A stretch of 64,000 bases of DNA, taken from positions 1 to 64,000 of the forward strand of contig JBBTET010000040.1 in assembly GCA_038042195.1 (NCBI GenBank), written 5' to 3'. This DNA comes from JACRIM01 sp038042195 (GTDB lineage: Bacteria > Planctomycetota > Phycisphaerae > UBA1845 > UTPLA1). Each line of letters opens with the position of its first letter. Position 1 is the stretch's first letter. The translations under genes were made by a program, and so were the position numbers. Below, one piece after another: positions 26,595 through 35,517 of this stretch. The notes beneath the pieces were generated by a model that worked only from the letters and a program-made list of their open reading frames with translations, did no database searches and was not told where the DNA came from.

Positions 26595-27736
26595 GACGCT
26601 GCATTGCGCTGAGTTGTGTGTTCATGCTTGCCGGTGCGAGGCTGTCGGCCGCGCCGGTGGCGGTGACGACGGTGGATGGTCGCACGGTGAGGGGAGAGGT
26701 CACGTCGTGGACACTGTCGGAGGGGCTGACACTTTCATCGGGCGCGACGGTTCCGTGTCGTGATCTTGATGCGATCCAGGGAGCTTCAGGAAAAGGGACG
26801 ACACCAACAGGCGCGTGGATCGTTGAATTGCATGATGGAAGCGCGATGCTCGGTGAGCTTGCCGGCGGCGATGATCAGCATCTCTTATTGCGCCAATCGA
26901 TTCTCGGTGCGATGAAGATCAGTATTGACGCAATTGCTTGCGTGCATCGGGTCGATTTTTCAGCGAAGAAGATTCCACCGCCCGGCGATGAGGATGTCAC
27001 GATCTTGTCGAGCGGTGATGCGCCGCGCGGCGGCATTGCCCGGTTTGGACGGGATGAGTTGGTGATCACCATTCACAGCGGCGAACGTGTGATGGCCTGG
27101 AAGGGCGTGCAGGCGGTGGTGCTGGCTCGGTCGAATCGGCAGTCGCTCGTGGCTCCTAGTGCCGACGTGGAGTTGGCCGACGGCTCCCGTCTGCGCGCGG
27201 AGAAACTGAACTGGCGGGAGAATCGGATCAAACTGAGCGGGTCATTTGGCGAAGCGACGATGCGGCCCGACGACGTGAAGCGCATTGAACTGAACGGCTA
27301 CCGACGAGTCTGGCTCAGTGATCTCGCGCCGGCACGGTATGAGTGTACGCCGTATCTCGATAAGTCATGGCCGTTGCAGGTGAATGCGAACGCGCTAGGC
27401 GGGCCGCTGGTGGCGCAAGGGCAGTCGTATCGGCGCGGGATCGGTTTGCACGCGGCATGCAAGGCGACGTGGACGCTGAACGGGACATACGAACGATTTC
27501 GCAGTCTCGTGGCGATGGATGATTCGGCGGGTGAGCTTGCTGATGCGGACGTGATCATCACGCTGGATGGACGAAAAGCCGTCGAGCATCGGGGACTCGC
27601 CCCACGGCAGACGCCGCGCATCGTCGATCTGGATGTGACCGGCGCGAAGGAACTAACCATCGAGGTCGGTGTCGGACAACATGCCCACGTGCAGGACCGG
27701 GTCGATCTGCTTAATGCGGCGCTGATGGCCCCGTAG
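26591..27736 (+). CDS. Secreted NPCBM/NEW2-domain protein
   Basis: A 381-residue exported protein with a signal peptide (CIALSCVFMLAGARLSAAPV). The N-terminal 250 residues form repeated beta-hairpin units ending in RIELNGYRRVWLSDLAP. The C-terminal 125 residues are an NPCBM/NEW2 carbohydrate-binding-like domain (YRRGIGLHAACKATWTLNGT, FRSLVAMDD, KELTIEVGV). It is the last gene of the MoxR operon and suggests that the assembly contacts an extracellular glycan. It overlaps the 3' end of the convergent TPR membrane protein gene by 26 bases. Confidence 0.83.
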   Translation: MRRCIALSCVFMLAGARLSAAPVAVTTVDGRTVRGEVTSWTLSEGLTLSSGATVPCRDLDAIQGASGKGTTPTGAWIVELHDGSAMLGELAGGDDQHLLLRQSILGAMKISIDAIACVHRVDFSAKKIPPPGDEDVTILSSGDAPRGGIARFGRDELVITIHSGERVMAWKGVQAVVLARSNRQSLVAPSADVELADGSRLRAEKLNWRENRIKLSGSFGEATMRPDDVKRIELNGYRRVWLSDLAPARYECTPYLDKSWPLQVNANALGGPLVAQGQSYRRGIGLHAACKATWTLNGTYERFRSLVAMDDSAGELADADVIITLDGRKAVEHRGLAPRQTPRIVDLDVTGAKELTIEVGVGQHAHVQDRVDLLNAALMAP

Positions 27737-30029
27737 TGGCGGTGTCGGCGAGCAATCGGCCTGCCGCATCTTTCCAGTATCCGCCACTTGGTTGCTGCAC
27801 CAATTGCGACGCAATACGTCGCGCGGCCTCGCGTTGACCATCGAGCAGGAATGCCCGTGCAACAAGGTACATGGCGGCCGGTGACCCTCTCGTGTTCTCC
27901 GACATTCGTTCAATGGTCGAGATGAAAAGGCGACGCTTTTCAGGGGAGGCCGTTCCGAATCGGGTCGTCGTGCCTGAGGACTTGTCACATTTCACGATCG
28001 CTGACTCGTCTCCGCGCGCCAGTGTGGCGACCCCGAGCGCCCAGTTTGCGAACACATGCTCGGCGTGATCCACGGGAATCTGATTCACGGCGAGTTGCGC
28101 TTCTTTTTCGCGAGCGGCATGAATGTATCCCCACGCCTGCCATGCCCACACCTCGTCGGTCACGATTCCCGAGGCTCGCACGCGCTCCCACAGGGCCGCC
28201 GTCTGCGCTCCTCGACCGTTTTCCACGAGGAGTATGTGCAACCAGGCCGTCGCGGTGATGTCGGACACGTCGTATTGCGCGGCACGCTCCAACAGTTGCA
28301 TGGCGCGATCATCTTGCTTCGACTCCATCAGAATGCCGGCAAGGCTGCGCAGGCTCTCGACATTGTTTTCGTTCACCACCAGGGCGCGCTCGTACATCTT
28401 CGCGGCGTCGTTCGTGTGCCCATCGCGGCGATGACAGCGTGCCAGGGCCGTTAGCGCGGGGAGGAAGTCGGGGCTGACACTCACGAGTTTTTCGTACCGC
28501 GTTCGCGCATCGTCGTAGCGGCTGAGGTCTTCCAGGGTGAGGGCGTAGAGGAAGTTGATCCGAGTGTGCTCAGGCAATTTCTCCACGGCGATGCGCAATT
28601 CGCGCTCGGCGGCGACGTAGTCCTTTTTCAGTCGCAAAGCCTCACCCGCTGTGGCCGCGAGCCGACCGGTGTCTCCGAGCCGGGCGCGCGCCTCCGAGAT
28701 GACCCGAAGTGCGGCGTCGGGGTCGCGTTGGAAAAGGTGGGCCTTCGCCAACTGTGCATGGGTGTCCGGCTCATTCGGATGGACAAAAACGACGCGCTCG
28801 TCGCGGCGAACCGAATCGACCCATGTCTCGCAAAGTTGCCGGCTCCACCAGAAACAGGCGGCCAACGTGGCAGCGACTGGCAGTCCTACCATCGCCCGCG
28901 CTATTATTGCGGAGCCTTTGCGTTTCAACGCATCTATGGACTGCACAACCAACGCCGCGACGGCCAGGTGCAACCCGATCATTGGCAAGTACATGTACCG
29001 ATCCGCCGCGAGGATTCGGCGCGTCGTGCCGGCAGCGAGGAACGGTACGAGCAGCAGTGCGAACAGTCCCAGCCCGAGAAACGCAGTGGGACTGCGTCGT
29101 CGAAGGAACATCATGGACACGGCAAAGGCGACGATCTCGGCCACCGCGATCAGTACGCTCGGGTCCGTGAATGCCAAGTTCGGCGGCGGCGGACTCCACG
29201 CGCACAATCGGCTCGGCCAGAAATAATTCTCCACATAGTAGCGCCCCGCGAGGAGCATGCGTACGACAGTGTTGGTCTGGTACTCCGGGTCGTCGCCGCT
29301 CGTTGCATCCAGCGTGGACGCTGCGGCAAGTGCCGTGGTTGCAAGGGCGATGGCGAGCAGGACGGCGTACACGTTCCAGTCGCGCCGAGTCAGCCGCCCG
29401 CGAACGCGCCATTCGCACCACAGCGCCGCGAGGACGGTCGTGGGCATCACCTTCGACAGCACCGAGGCGATCCATGCGACCATCGCGCCGATCGCCGATG
29501 GACCAGCAGGGCGTATGCGTAGCCAGATCATAAGCAGTGCGAAGAGCGTGCCGAGAAGGATCATGCGCCCGTTGATCCACGCGACCGTCTCGACCGCGAA
29601 CGGGTGACACACGAAGAGCAGGCCCGCCAACAGCCCCACCCGCGCGCACCACGCGATGCGCCACGAGATGAAAAACGCCAACACGGCGCAGCAACCGTGC
29701 AACAGCATGTTCGTCCAGTGAAACCCGCGTGCGCTCACGGTGAACCGCCCCGTCGCATCCGGGCCGGCCAGCGCGTAGTTCACTTGAAAGCTGATCATCG
29801 GCAGGGGCTGGTACAGATCATCCGTGACGCGCGAGAGCAGGGTCCACGCGTGCTCCGGTGACGGATGATTGACGAGCAAGTGATTCAGAATGAGTCGTTC
29901 GTCGTCGCCGGAGACGAAGGTCGCCGATCGGGCGGGCCACATGCAGGCGACGGCCGCTACGAACACGATGCCCGCGAAGATCGCGCGGTATCCTGATGAC
30001 GTGACTCGTTTGGGTGCGGTTGATTGCAC
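27711..30029 (-). CDS. Polytopic membrane protein with TPRs, TMTC/PMT-like
   Basis: A 772-residue protein. About ten membrane helices fill residues 15-410. Segments such as FHWTNMLLHGCCAVLAF and HPFAVETVAWINGRMILLG resemble TMTC-type and other GT-C O-mannosyltransferases, with the acidic first-loop motif SGDDERLI (about residue 38). TPR repeats follow from about 435 (LAKAHLFQRDPDAALRVISE, RYEKLVSVSPDFLPALTALA). A lipid-sugar-dependent glycosyltransferase acting outside the membrane is the working guess; no catalytic proof is visible. It is divergent from folP and convergent with the NPCBM gene. Confidence 0.7.
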   Translation of the reverse strand: MQSTAPKRVTSSGYRAIFAGIVFVAAVACMWPARSATFVSGDDERLILNHLLVNHPSPEHAWTLLSRVTDDLYQPLPMISFQVNYALAGPDATGRFTVSARGFHWTNMLLHGCCAVLAFFISWRIAWCARVGLLAGLLFVCHPFAVETVAWINGRMILLGTLFALLMIWLRIRPAGPSAIGAMVAWIASVLSKVMPTTVLAALWCEWRVRGRLTRRDWNVYAVLLAIALATTALAAASTLDATSGDDPEYQTNTVVRMLLAGRYYVENYFWPSRLCAWSPPPPNLAFTDPSVLIAVAEIVAFAVSMMFLRRRSPTAFLGLGLFALLLVPFLAAGTTRRILAADRYMYLPMIGLHLAVAALVVQSIDALKRKGSAIIARAMVGLPVAATLAACFWWSRQLCETWVDSVRRDERVVFVHPNEPDTHAQLAKAHLFQRDPDAALRVISEARARLGDTGRLAATAGEALRLKKDYVAAERELRIAVEKLPEHTRINFLYALTLEDLSRYDDARTRYEKLVSVSPDFLPALTALARCHRRDGHTNDAAKMYERALVVNENNVESLRSLAGILMESKQDDRAMQLLERAAQYDVSDITATAWLHILLVENGRGAQTAALWERVRASGIVTDEVWAWQAWGYIHAAREKEAQLAVNQIPVDHAEHVFANWALGVATLARGDESAIVKCDKSSGTTTRFGTASPEKRRLFISTIERMSENTRGSPAAMYLVARAFLLDGQREAARRIASQLVQQPSGGYWKDAAGRLLADTATTGPSAPH

Positions 30030-30081
30030 GTTCTATCCGGTTTGACTGTGACTCTGTCACACGCCAGCCTATCATCCCGTC

Positions 30082-30933
30082 ATGTCTACGCAAGCGGACA
30101 CGCGAAGTTGGCGGACCGAGCACGGAACACTTTCGTTCGGTCCGCGCTGTCTCGTGATGGGCATCCTCAACGTCACGCCTGACAGCTTCAGCGATGGCGG
30201 TGACCATTTTGCCACGGAGGCGGCCGTCGCCCGCGCGTTCGTGATGCAGGCTGAGGGGGCTGATCTCATCGACGTGGGTGGCGAGAGCACGCGGCCCGGA
30301 TCGGTCGCCGTGCAAGCGGAGGAACAGATGGCCCGCGTCGTGCCGGTCTTGCGAGCGTTGCGATCCACGGGATTCACGCTTCCCATCTCCATCGACACGC
30401 GGCTTGCGTCCGTTGCTGCCGCCGCGATGGAGGCCGGAGCGGATATTGTCAATGACATCTCAGCGGCACGGCACGATCCAGCCATGCCGACGCTTTTGGC
30501 GAAGCATCGAGTTCCATTCATCGTCATGCACATGCAGGGCACGCCGGAGACGATGCAGATCAACCCTTCGTACACCGATGTCGCGGCCGAGGTTCTGGCG
30601 TTTTTTGATACCCGTGCCGCCGAATTGGAGGCGATCGGCGTGGATACGTCGTTGATGATGATCGATCCGGGCCTGGGCTTTGGTAAGAGGATGGAACACA
30701 GCCTCGCATTGCTTCGCGAGATACGGTCGTTTCGTGGGCGATGGCCGGTGTTGGTGGGGCCGTCGCGAAAAAAGTTTCTGGGGGCCATCCTTGGCGAGGA
30801 CGACCCGAAGCGGCGACTCATGGGCACGGCGGCAATCGCGGCGCACTGCGCACTGGCCGGTGTGGAGATGTTGCGCGTGCATGACGTGAAGGCGATTCGA
30901 CAGGTCGTCGATACCTGCGCGGCCATCCGTTAA
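30082..30933 (+). CDS. folP: Dihydropteroate synthase
   Basis: Condenses 6-hydroxymethyl-7,8-dihydropterin pyrophosphate with p-aminobenzoate in folate synthesis. The 283-residue TIM barrel shows both family signatures, LVMGILNVTPDSFSDGG and LIDVGGESTRPG, followed by SIDTRLASVAAAAMEAGADIVNDIS, MHMQGTPETMQ, DPGLGFGK and VGPSRKKFLG. It is complete, with ATG start. It stands alone between a divergent TPR membrane protein gene and a convergent membrane protein gene whose 3' end it overlaps by four bases. Confidence 0.96.
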   Translation: MSTQADTRSWRTEHGTLSFGPRCLVMGILNVTPDSFSDGGDHFATEAAVARAFVMQAEGADLIDVGGESTRPGSVAVQAEEQMARVVPVLRALRSTGFTLPISIDTRLASVAAAAMEAGADIVNDISAARHDPAMPTLLAKHRVPFIVMHMQGTPETMQINPSYTDVAAEVLAFFDTRAAELEAIGVDTSLMMIDPGLGFGKRMEHSLALLREIRSFRGRWPVLVGPSRKKFLGAILGEDDPKRRLMGTAAIAAHCALAGVEMLRVHDVKAIRQVVDTCAAIR

Positions 30934-32471
30934 CGATTTGACCGTTGCCACACGACAAATGTCTGTCGATGACCATCCCTGGGCCACGGAAATAATTGCC
31001 CCGGCCAGGCCACGGTCCATCGGGCGATCTCGTCGTCGTGCCCAAGCTCCAGGGTCGTCGCCGTGCCCTTGAGGTGGCATGGCACGTCGTAGCGAGCCAC
31101 GCGATAGTTGCCGCTCGCCACATCGGCACCCATTGCCTCGACCTCGTCATGCACGATGTGCGTCACGCCGTATTTTGCCAGGTACGCTTGCAGGCGACCA
31201 CCGTGCAATGCATCTTGATACTCCATGTTATTCATCAATCCATCGCCGTTGATGATCGTGCGGTCGCTGAGGTAGGACGTCATGCCGGTCGCATCGACTT
31301 GAAACACGATGGCATCATTTGGAAGATGCGCTGCAACTTGGCGGCCCATCTCGCCCTCGGGCCGGTCGGGATATCGAACCAGGGCATCGGCAATTGCCAT
31401 CGTGTTCCAGAGTGCCGCAAGGATCACGGCCAATGTGGCCCAACTCGCATTCATCCATCGTCGGCCCAGCTCGCTCACGAACATGGCCAGCGACAGGTAT
31501 GACAGCATCCAGTACCAAATCCCAAACGCGGGCCAGCGCGTGAAGGACAGCACGAGCGCTGCGTGTAAAAGTGTGGACGCCGAAAGCAGTCGGACGATTT
31601 GATGATTCGGCGTTCGCTCTCCAGCGCGCGCCGGCAAGAACACCAAAACGCCTGCCGCGAGCCAACCGGGCCATGCGTGTTTGGTCGATAGCAGCGTAGT
31701 GAAAGTAGGCAGGACCGGATGTGGGAATGAGGACTTCAACAGTGATGAGATCGACGCGGCGTGACCAAATGTGTGAGCATTGCAAAAAGCGTAGGCGACG
31801 ATCGAGAGGATGACGATGGCCCCGGTCATCCTCGTTGCGACCGCGCCGCGACCCGATGTCTGTCGGTCTCGCATGACCAGCATTACAAGTACCCAGGCAA
31901 CGAACACCATCGTGTCCAGCCGGCATAGCACGAGCATCGCCAGTAGCAGACCATCACCAACCGCCGCACCGGTTGGCCGGACACGGTCCACATCGCCCCA
32001 CTCCCGGACGCGCATCAACACCAAAACGATGAGCAGCCCCTGCAACCAGAACTCCATGCACGACACGCCGCGCGTCGCGAAGATGGATAGCAAGGCCGCG
32101 CTCGCCGCGCCCCAGGGGTTGCCGAAAACACGGCACGCGAATCGGAGGTACGCCATCAAAGCCGCCGTCATCACAGCCCAACACAACAGCCGCGCGGCGA
32201 TCAGACCCGACTCGACGCCTGGCTTCAACACGTCGAACAGCCCGAACAACATCCACTGCCAGAGCGGGTGATAGCCGTTTGTCGGAGCAAGTCCGCTGAA
32301 CGTGCTGCCAAGGCCGCGTGAATGATTGAGGGCCACTTTAAGATAGAAGTACGCGTCATCGTTCATCCATTGATACGGCCGAATGACGAGAACGATGCCG
32401 ACAGCGGTGCAGAGCGCGAGGATGAAGGGGGTTCCAATGGTGCGAGATTGGGCTGACGGCGCGACCGACAT
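30930..32471 (-). CDS. Polytopic membrane protein, GT-C glycosyltransferase-like
   Basis: A protein of about 513 residues from ATG 32471 (the frame also opens at GTG 32513, which would fall next to the promoter of the opposite gene). About ten membrane helices. The first large loop begins YQWMNDDAYFYLKVALNHSR, with an Asp-Asp pair, followed by GLAPTNGYHPLWQWMLFGL, a pattern frequent in PMT/ArnT-like GT-C enzymes. The C-terminal soluble part (about 370-510) contains DRTIINGDGLMNNMEYQDAL. Substrate unknown. Convergent overlap with folP is four bases. Confidence 0.68.
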   Translation of the reverse strand: MSVAPSAQSRTIGTPFILALCTAVGIVLVIRPYQWMNDDAYFYLKVALNHSRGLGSTFSGLAPTNGYHPLWQWMLFGLFDVLKPGVESGLIAARLLCWAVMTAALMAYLRFACRVFGNPWGAASAALLSIFATRGVSCMEFWLQGLLIVLVLMRVREWGDVDRVRPTGAAVGDGLLLAMLVLCRLDTMVFVAWVLVMLVMRDRQTSGRGAVATRMTGAIVILSIVAYAFCNAHTFGHAASISSLLKSSFPHPVLPTFTTLLSTKHAWPGWLAAGVLVFLPARAGERTPNHQIVRLLSASTLLHAALVLSFTRWPAFGIWYWMLSYLSLAMFVSELGRRWMNASWATLAVILAALWNTMAIADALVRYPDRPEGEMGRQVAAHLPNDAIVFQVDATGMTSYLSDRTIINGDGLMNNMEYQDALHGGRLQAYLAKYGVTHIVHDEVEAMGADVASGNYRVARYDVPCHLKGTATTLELGHDDEIARWTVAWPGQLFPWPRDGHRQTFVVWQRSNR

Positions 32472-32513
32472 GTCGGCATGATGGCGGAAAGAACACGATG
32501 CGTCATGCCACAC

Positions 32514-32519
32514 TATAAT
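32514..32519 (+). promoter_or_regulatory. Perfect -10 box (TATAAT)
   Basis: TATAAT at 32514-32519 lies 23 bases before the ATG of the 90-residue protein, giving a leader of about 17 bases. The AGGAG in that leader is at 32526-32530, a little far from the ATG. No convincing -35 hexamer is seen 16-18 bases upstream (GAACAC), so this is a partial promoter call. Confidence 0.4.
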
Positions 32520-32542
32520 GACCCAACAGGAGCCAATGCCTT

Positions 32543-32815
32543 ATGAGTTTTGAAGACCGTGCCGATGCCGTGATCGCCGCCCTCGATTCCGAGGAGCTCA
32601 AGCTGGTCTATCGGGTGCTGCACAAGCATCTCGGCGATCATCCCGAATTGATGGACACGGACTTCCTCATCGAATTGCAGAACTACTTGCAACGCAAGGC
32701 CCGGACCGAAGGGATCGACATCGCCGATCATTCCAAATGGGATACGTGGATCGGCAATGAGGGGGCCACGCCCTGTGACGAGCGCGTGGCGAAGCGGCGG
32801 ATCATTCGGGATTGA
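32543..32815 (+). CDS. Small conserved hypothetical protein
   Basis: A 90-residue soluble, acidic, mainly helical protein (ELKLVYRVLHKHLGDHPELM, DFLIELQNYLQRKART) ending DHSKWDTWIGNEGATPCDER. No domain is recognised. The helical central part with alternating charged residues suggests a small bundle, perhaps a regulator or adaptor. It has its own TATAAT box upstream and sits between a divergent membrane protein gene and the 3' end of the HDOD gene. Composition resembles its neighbours, with no sign of transfer. Confidence 0.6.
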   Translation: MSFEDRADAVIAALDSEELKLVYRVLHKHLGDHPELMDTDFLIELQNYLQRKARTEGIDIADHSKWDTWIGNEGATPCDERVAKRRIIRD

Positions 32816-32844
32816 GCAGGAACCTACAAGCACGCTGCCGAGTT

Positions 32845-33783
32845 CTAGACGACCATCTCCACAGCATGCAGATTCTCGACCAACTGTCGCCCCAGCGTCG
32901 CGAAGATTTTGCTGTTCAAGACCTCGACCTTGAGCAGGTCCGCCACGTTTCGAATCTCCGCGTCAATGCCGTCCAACGCCTTGATAAGCACATTGGTGTT
33001 CAGGTTGACGCGAATCATCGATTGCGTGCAGGCATTCACGGCCTTCGAGACGTCCGTAGTCTCGGAGAGAATCTTGCCGATCATCTGTGCGCCGCCGATC
33101 GCGCGGGCCAGGATGATGCCCTCGACCTTGGCGGGCATCTCCGTCGCCGAGCAGTGGTGATATCGCACCGCTTGCACGAGTGAATCGGGGAGGCCCCACT
33201 GCTCGATCACCAGTGCCGAGACCTCGCCGTGGGTCACGCCCATCAGGTTGTATTCGCCCTGGAGCCACTCGTCCGACTCGTGCGGCTTGTATCTTGCAGC
33301 CACCGGTGCATACACCTTTGGCAAGGCACGAGCCATGACGACGACGCCCACGTCCGCGAGCAATCCGCCGATGAAGGCCTCGTCGCGTTGTGCGGGGCAA
33401 AGCGTCTCCGCGAACTTGGACGCGAGAATGGCCGTCGCGAGCGAGCGTCGCCAGTAGTAGCTCAGGTCAACGATGTCCGTGCCGTTGCCATGCATCTGTT
33501 GCACGAGGTAGCGAGCGAGGACAAGCTCTCGAATGCGCTTCACGCCGAGCAGCGTGATCGCCTGCTTGAGCGAGCCGACCTGTCGTGTGACGCCGAAGAG
33601 TGCCGAGTTCGAGAGTCGCAATACATCGGCCGCGATGCCGGGGTCGGTGCTGAGCAGCGCGACGAGTTGCGCGTAGTCACAGTCCGACTTCTGCGTCATC
33701 TCGTAACAACGCGTCGCGACCATCGGCATGGATGGGATGGACGCGGAGCGCTTAATGGCATCAATGGTTTCGTGTTGCAGCAT
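32845..33783 (-). CDS. HDOD-domain signalling protein
   Basis: About 312 residues from ATG 33783, which follows CGGAGCCTGCC; the frame opens earlier at 33822. The HDOD region (residues about 15-220) shows the usual pattern: IPSMPMVATRCYEMTQ, LVALLSTDPGIAADVLRLSN, FGVTRQVGSLKQAITLLGVK, RRSLATAILASKFAE, GLLADVGVVVMARALP, HGEVSALVIEQWGLPDSLVQ and VRYHH. HDOD proteins are degenerate HD-domain relatives that usually lack phosphohydrolase residues and act in signalling; no partner domain is attached here. One copy of the 33886-33996 repeat lies about 100 bases upstream. Confidence 0.85.
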   Translation of the reverse strand: MLQHETIDAIKRSASIPSMPMVATRCYEMTQKSDCDYAQLVALLSTDPGIAADVLRLSNSALFGVTRQVGSLKQAITLLGVKRIRELVLARYLVQQMHGNGTDIVDLSYYWRRSLATAILASKFAETLCPAQRDEAFIGGLLADVGVVVMARALPKVYAPVAARYKPHESDEWLQGEYNLMGVTHGEVSALVIEQWGLPDSLVQAVRYHHCSATEMPAKVEGIILARAIGGAQMIGKILSETTDVSKAVNACTQSMIRVNLNTNVLIKALDGIDAEIRNVADLLKVEVLNSKIFATLGRQLVENLHAVEMVV

Positions 33784-33885
33784 GGCAGGCTCCGAGGAGA
33801 CAATGGGCGCGCATCGCCTCATTGGTCATCGTGATTCCTGATTGCGCGCTTGATATGATTCTCGGTCTGGGAGCTATCCCTACAG

Positions 33886-33996
33886 CCGCCCGATAACTGT
33901 ATCCGACATTTCCCATATGGCTTGATCCAAGACCAAGCCGTAACGCCAACGCGCCATGATAACAGATAAGATTGTCCGATTCAGGCGTTTCGTGGG
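33886..33996 (-). repeat. Leader-like repeat, copy A
   Basis: Matches 35330-35424 in the same orientation. On the minus strand both read CCCACGAAAC, CCTGAAT, then GTTATNATGGCGCGTTGG, GGCTTGG and ATGGGAAATGTCGG. Copy A has CTGAAT (33979-33984), 17 bases, TATCAT (33956-33961). Alternatively ATG at 33958-33956 opens MARWRYGL...QAIWEMS. The surrounding gap 33784-34121 holds no other gene. Confidence 0.65.
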
Positions 33997-34121
33997 CATT
34001 TGGCCTCCCCCATTGCTTTTTTTGTTGGCACCACCACCTTGGCCATCTGGAAGACCACCGACCGTGCGATCCTCTCTGCGCTCGGATAAAGGGTAATAGA
34101 ACAAAGTGCATAGTACCAAAC

Positions 34122-35312
34122 TTAGTCCAAGACCAGACGGAAGCCGAGGAATAACCGCTTGTCAAAGGGCACGTAGCCCACGCGGTGCGCACACCGGGAC
34201 CAATCCGCAAGGCTGCTCCAACCGCCGCCGCGAAGAACACGACTCGTCCCGGACAAAGGTCCCGGCGGGTCGGTTCCCGGTGAACTCGAGTAGTAGTTGC
34301 CCCAGAACCAGTCGTTGCACCATTCCACTACGTTCCCAGTCATGTCGTACAGCCCGTAGCCGTTCGGGGCGAAATACCCCACCGGGCTGGTATAGGGATA
34401 CACGCCCGTGTTGAACGTCGGATGAAAACCACTCGTCGGGCTAGTGTCATACCCCACGTTATGAAGGCTTTGGTAGTTCGCCCGGGTATGCTGGATGGTG
34501 TCCGTTTCCGACCAAGGGAATCGATGCCCGGCCGCGCCGCCCCGGGCGGCCTTCTCCCATTCGGCTTCCGTGGGAAGCCGGTAGCCGCTTGCCGCGAAGT
34601 TGCAGACCCATGTACTTGTGTCGTAGCTCGGCGTGAAACCCTGCATCGCGCTCCGCCAGTTGCTGTAGGCCGCCGAGCCGTACCAACTCACCAGTATCAT
34701 CGGGTGGTTCTCTTTGCCCGCCGTCACGTTAAACGTGCTGCCATTCCAAGTGATCTGGCTACCTGTTGGGAAACTGGTAGTCGTGTCGCAGTACGGGTAG
34801 CTGGTCCCGCTGTTGTACTTGTAGACCACGCCGCTAGTGACGGTTATGAGGCTCCCCTGATTCATGGCCCAATTGAGTGCGTCGGCGTATTGGTAATTCG
34901 TCACCTCATAGCGGTCCATGTAATACTGGCTGACGTATACATTGTGTACCGGAAGTTCGGCGGTGACTCCATCGTTGACGTTGTCACCCATGTTGAATGT
35001 ATCGGCGAGGATGACGACCATCCCGGGCGGCGGGCAGGGCAGGCAGTTTCCGGCGAGGAGGCAAATAACGAAGCCGCCGATGTCGCCCGTGTCCACGCCC
35101 TCGTAGCAATCTAAGTCAGCGTAGGTCAGCGCGCAGTTCGGATAGGTCGCGTTGTAGTCTGTGGGGTTGGTCAGGGCCAGCACAAACGGCCCGACGTCAA
35201 CGCCATCCACCTTACCGTCGCAGTTCATGTCACCCGGTGCGGCTTGGCTCAGCGTTGCCCCTGCCGCTGCAAGTACAAGAGCTAACCTAAAGATCATGGA
35301 GCGCGTGAACAT
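34122..35312 (-). CDS. Secreted dockerin-like plus FGE/SUMF1-fold protein
   Basis: About 396 residues from ATG 35312, which follows GGAGG. A signal peptide (MIFRLALVLAAAGATLSQAA) leads into a dockerin-like calcium-binding region, GDMNCDGKVDGVDVGPFVLA and ADLDCYEGVDTGDIGGFVIC, of the kind common in Phycisphaerae secreted proteins. From about residue 95 it is a formylglycine-generating-enzyme/SUMF1 fold (YMDRYEVTNYQYADALNW, RLPTEAEWEKAARGGAAGHR, GLYDMTGNVVEWCNDWFWG, SRVLRGGGWSS). The two active-site cysteines of FGE are replaced by serines (GGGWSSLADWS), so it is unlikely to make formylglycine. A binding or structural role is more likely. Confidence 0.85.
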   Translation of the reverse strand: MFTRSMIFRLALVLAAAGATLSQAAPGDMNCDGKVDGVDVGPFVLALTNPTDYNATYPNCALTYADLDCYEGVDTGDIGGFVICLLAGNCLPCPPPGMVVILADTFNMGDNVNDGVTAELPVHNVYVSQYYMDRYEVTNYQYADALNWAMNQGSLITVTSGVVYKYNSGTSYPYCDTTTSFPTGSQITWNGSTFNVTAGKENHPMILVSWYGSAAYSNWRSAMQGFTPSYDTSTWVCNFAASGYRLPTEAEWEKAARGGAAGHRFPWSETDTIQHTRANYQSLHNVGYDTSPTSGFHPTFNTGVYPYTSPVGYFAPNGYGLYDMTGNVVEWCNDWFWGNYYSSSPGTDPPGPLSGTSRVLRGGGWSSLADWSRCAHRVGYVPFDKRLFLGFRLVLD

Positions 35313-35329
35313 CTTCGTACCTCCAATAA

Positions 35330-35424
35330 CCGACATTTCCCATTTGGCCTGTTGCCCGGCCAAGCCAGAATACCAACGCGCCATTATAACGGTTCAGCGT
35401 CTCCAATTCAGGGTGTTTCGTGGG
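35330..35424 (-). repeat. Leader-like repeat, copy B, with promoter-like boxes
   Basis: Second copy of the 33886-33996 repeat, immediately upstream of the FGE-fold gene. On the minus strand it has CTGAAT (35406-35411), 17 bases, TATAAT (35383-35388), a good promoter with a leader of about 60 bases to the ATG at 35312. In phase with that ATG the repeat also encodes MARWYSGLAGQQAKWEMS. Confidence 0.65.
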
Positions 35425-35517
35425 GGTTCTCCTTTATTCATAGGGGGAATCGTCGCCTCATTTTACGCCGTCGCAAGTGTCATCTGGGAAATCCGAGAGT
35501 AGGTGTCGAGCGAGCGA

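Noticed and set aside
33880..34119. 79-residue minus-strand frame covering repeat copy A
   Set aside because: Only its last 25 codons match copy B; the rest is low-complexity Gly/Asn/Lys sequence with no support, so it is treated as repeat rather than gene.
35448..35500. Possible third copy of the WEMS repeat on the plus strand (AAGTGTCATCTGGGAAAT)
   Set aside because: Only about 20 bases resemble the repeat; the ATGGCGCGTTGG and CCTGAAT blocks are missing.
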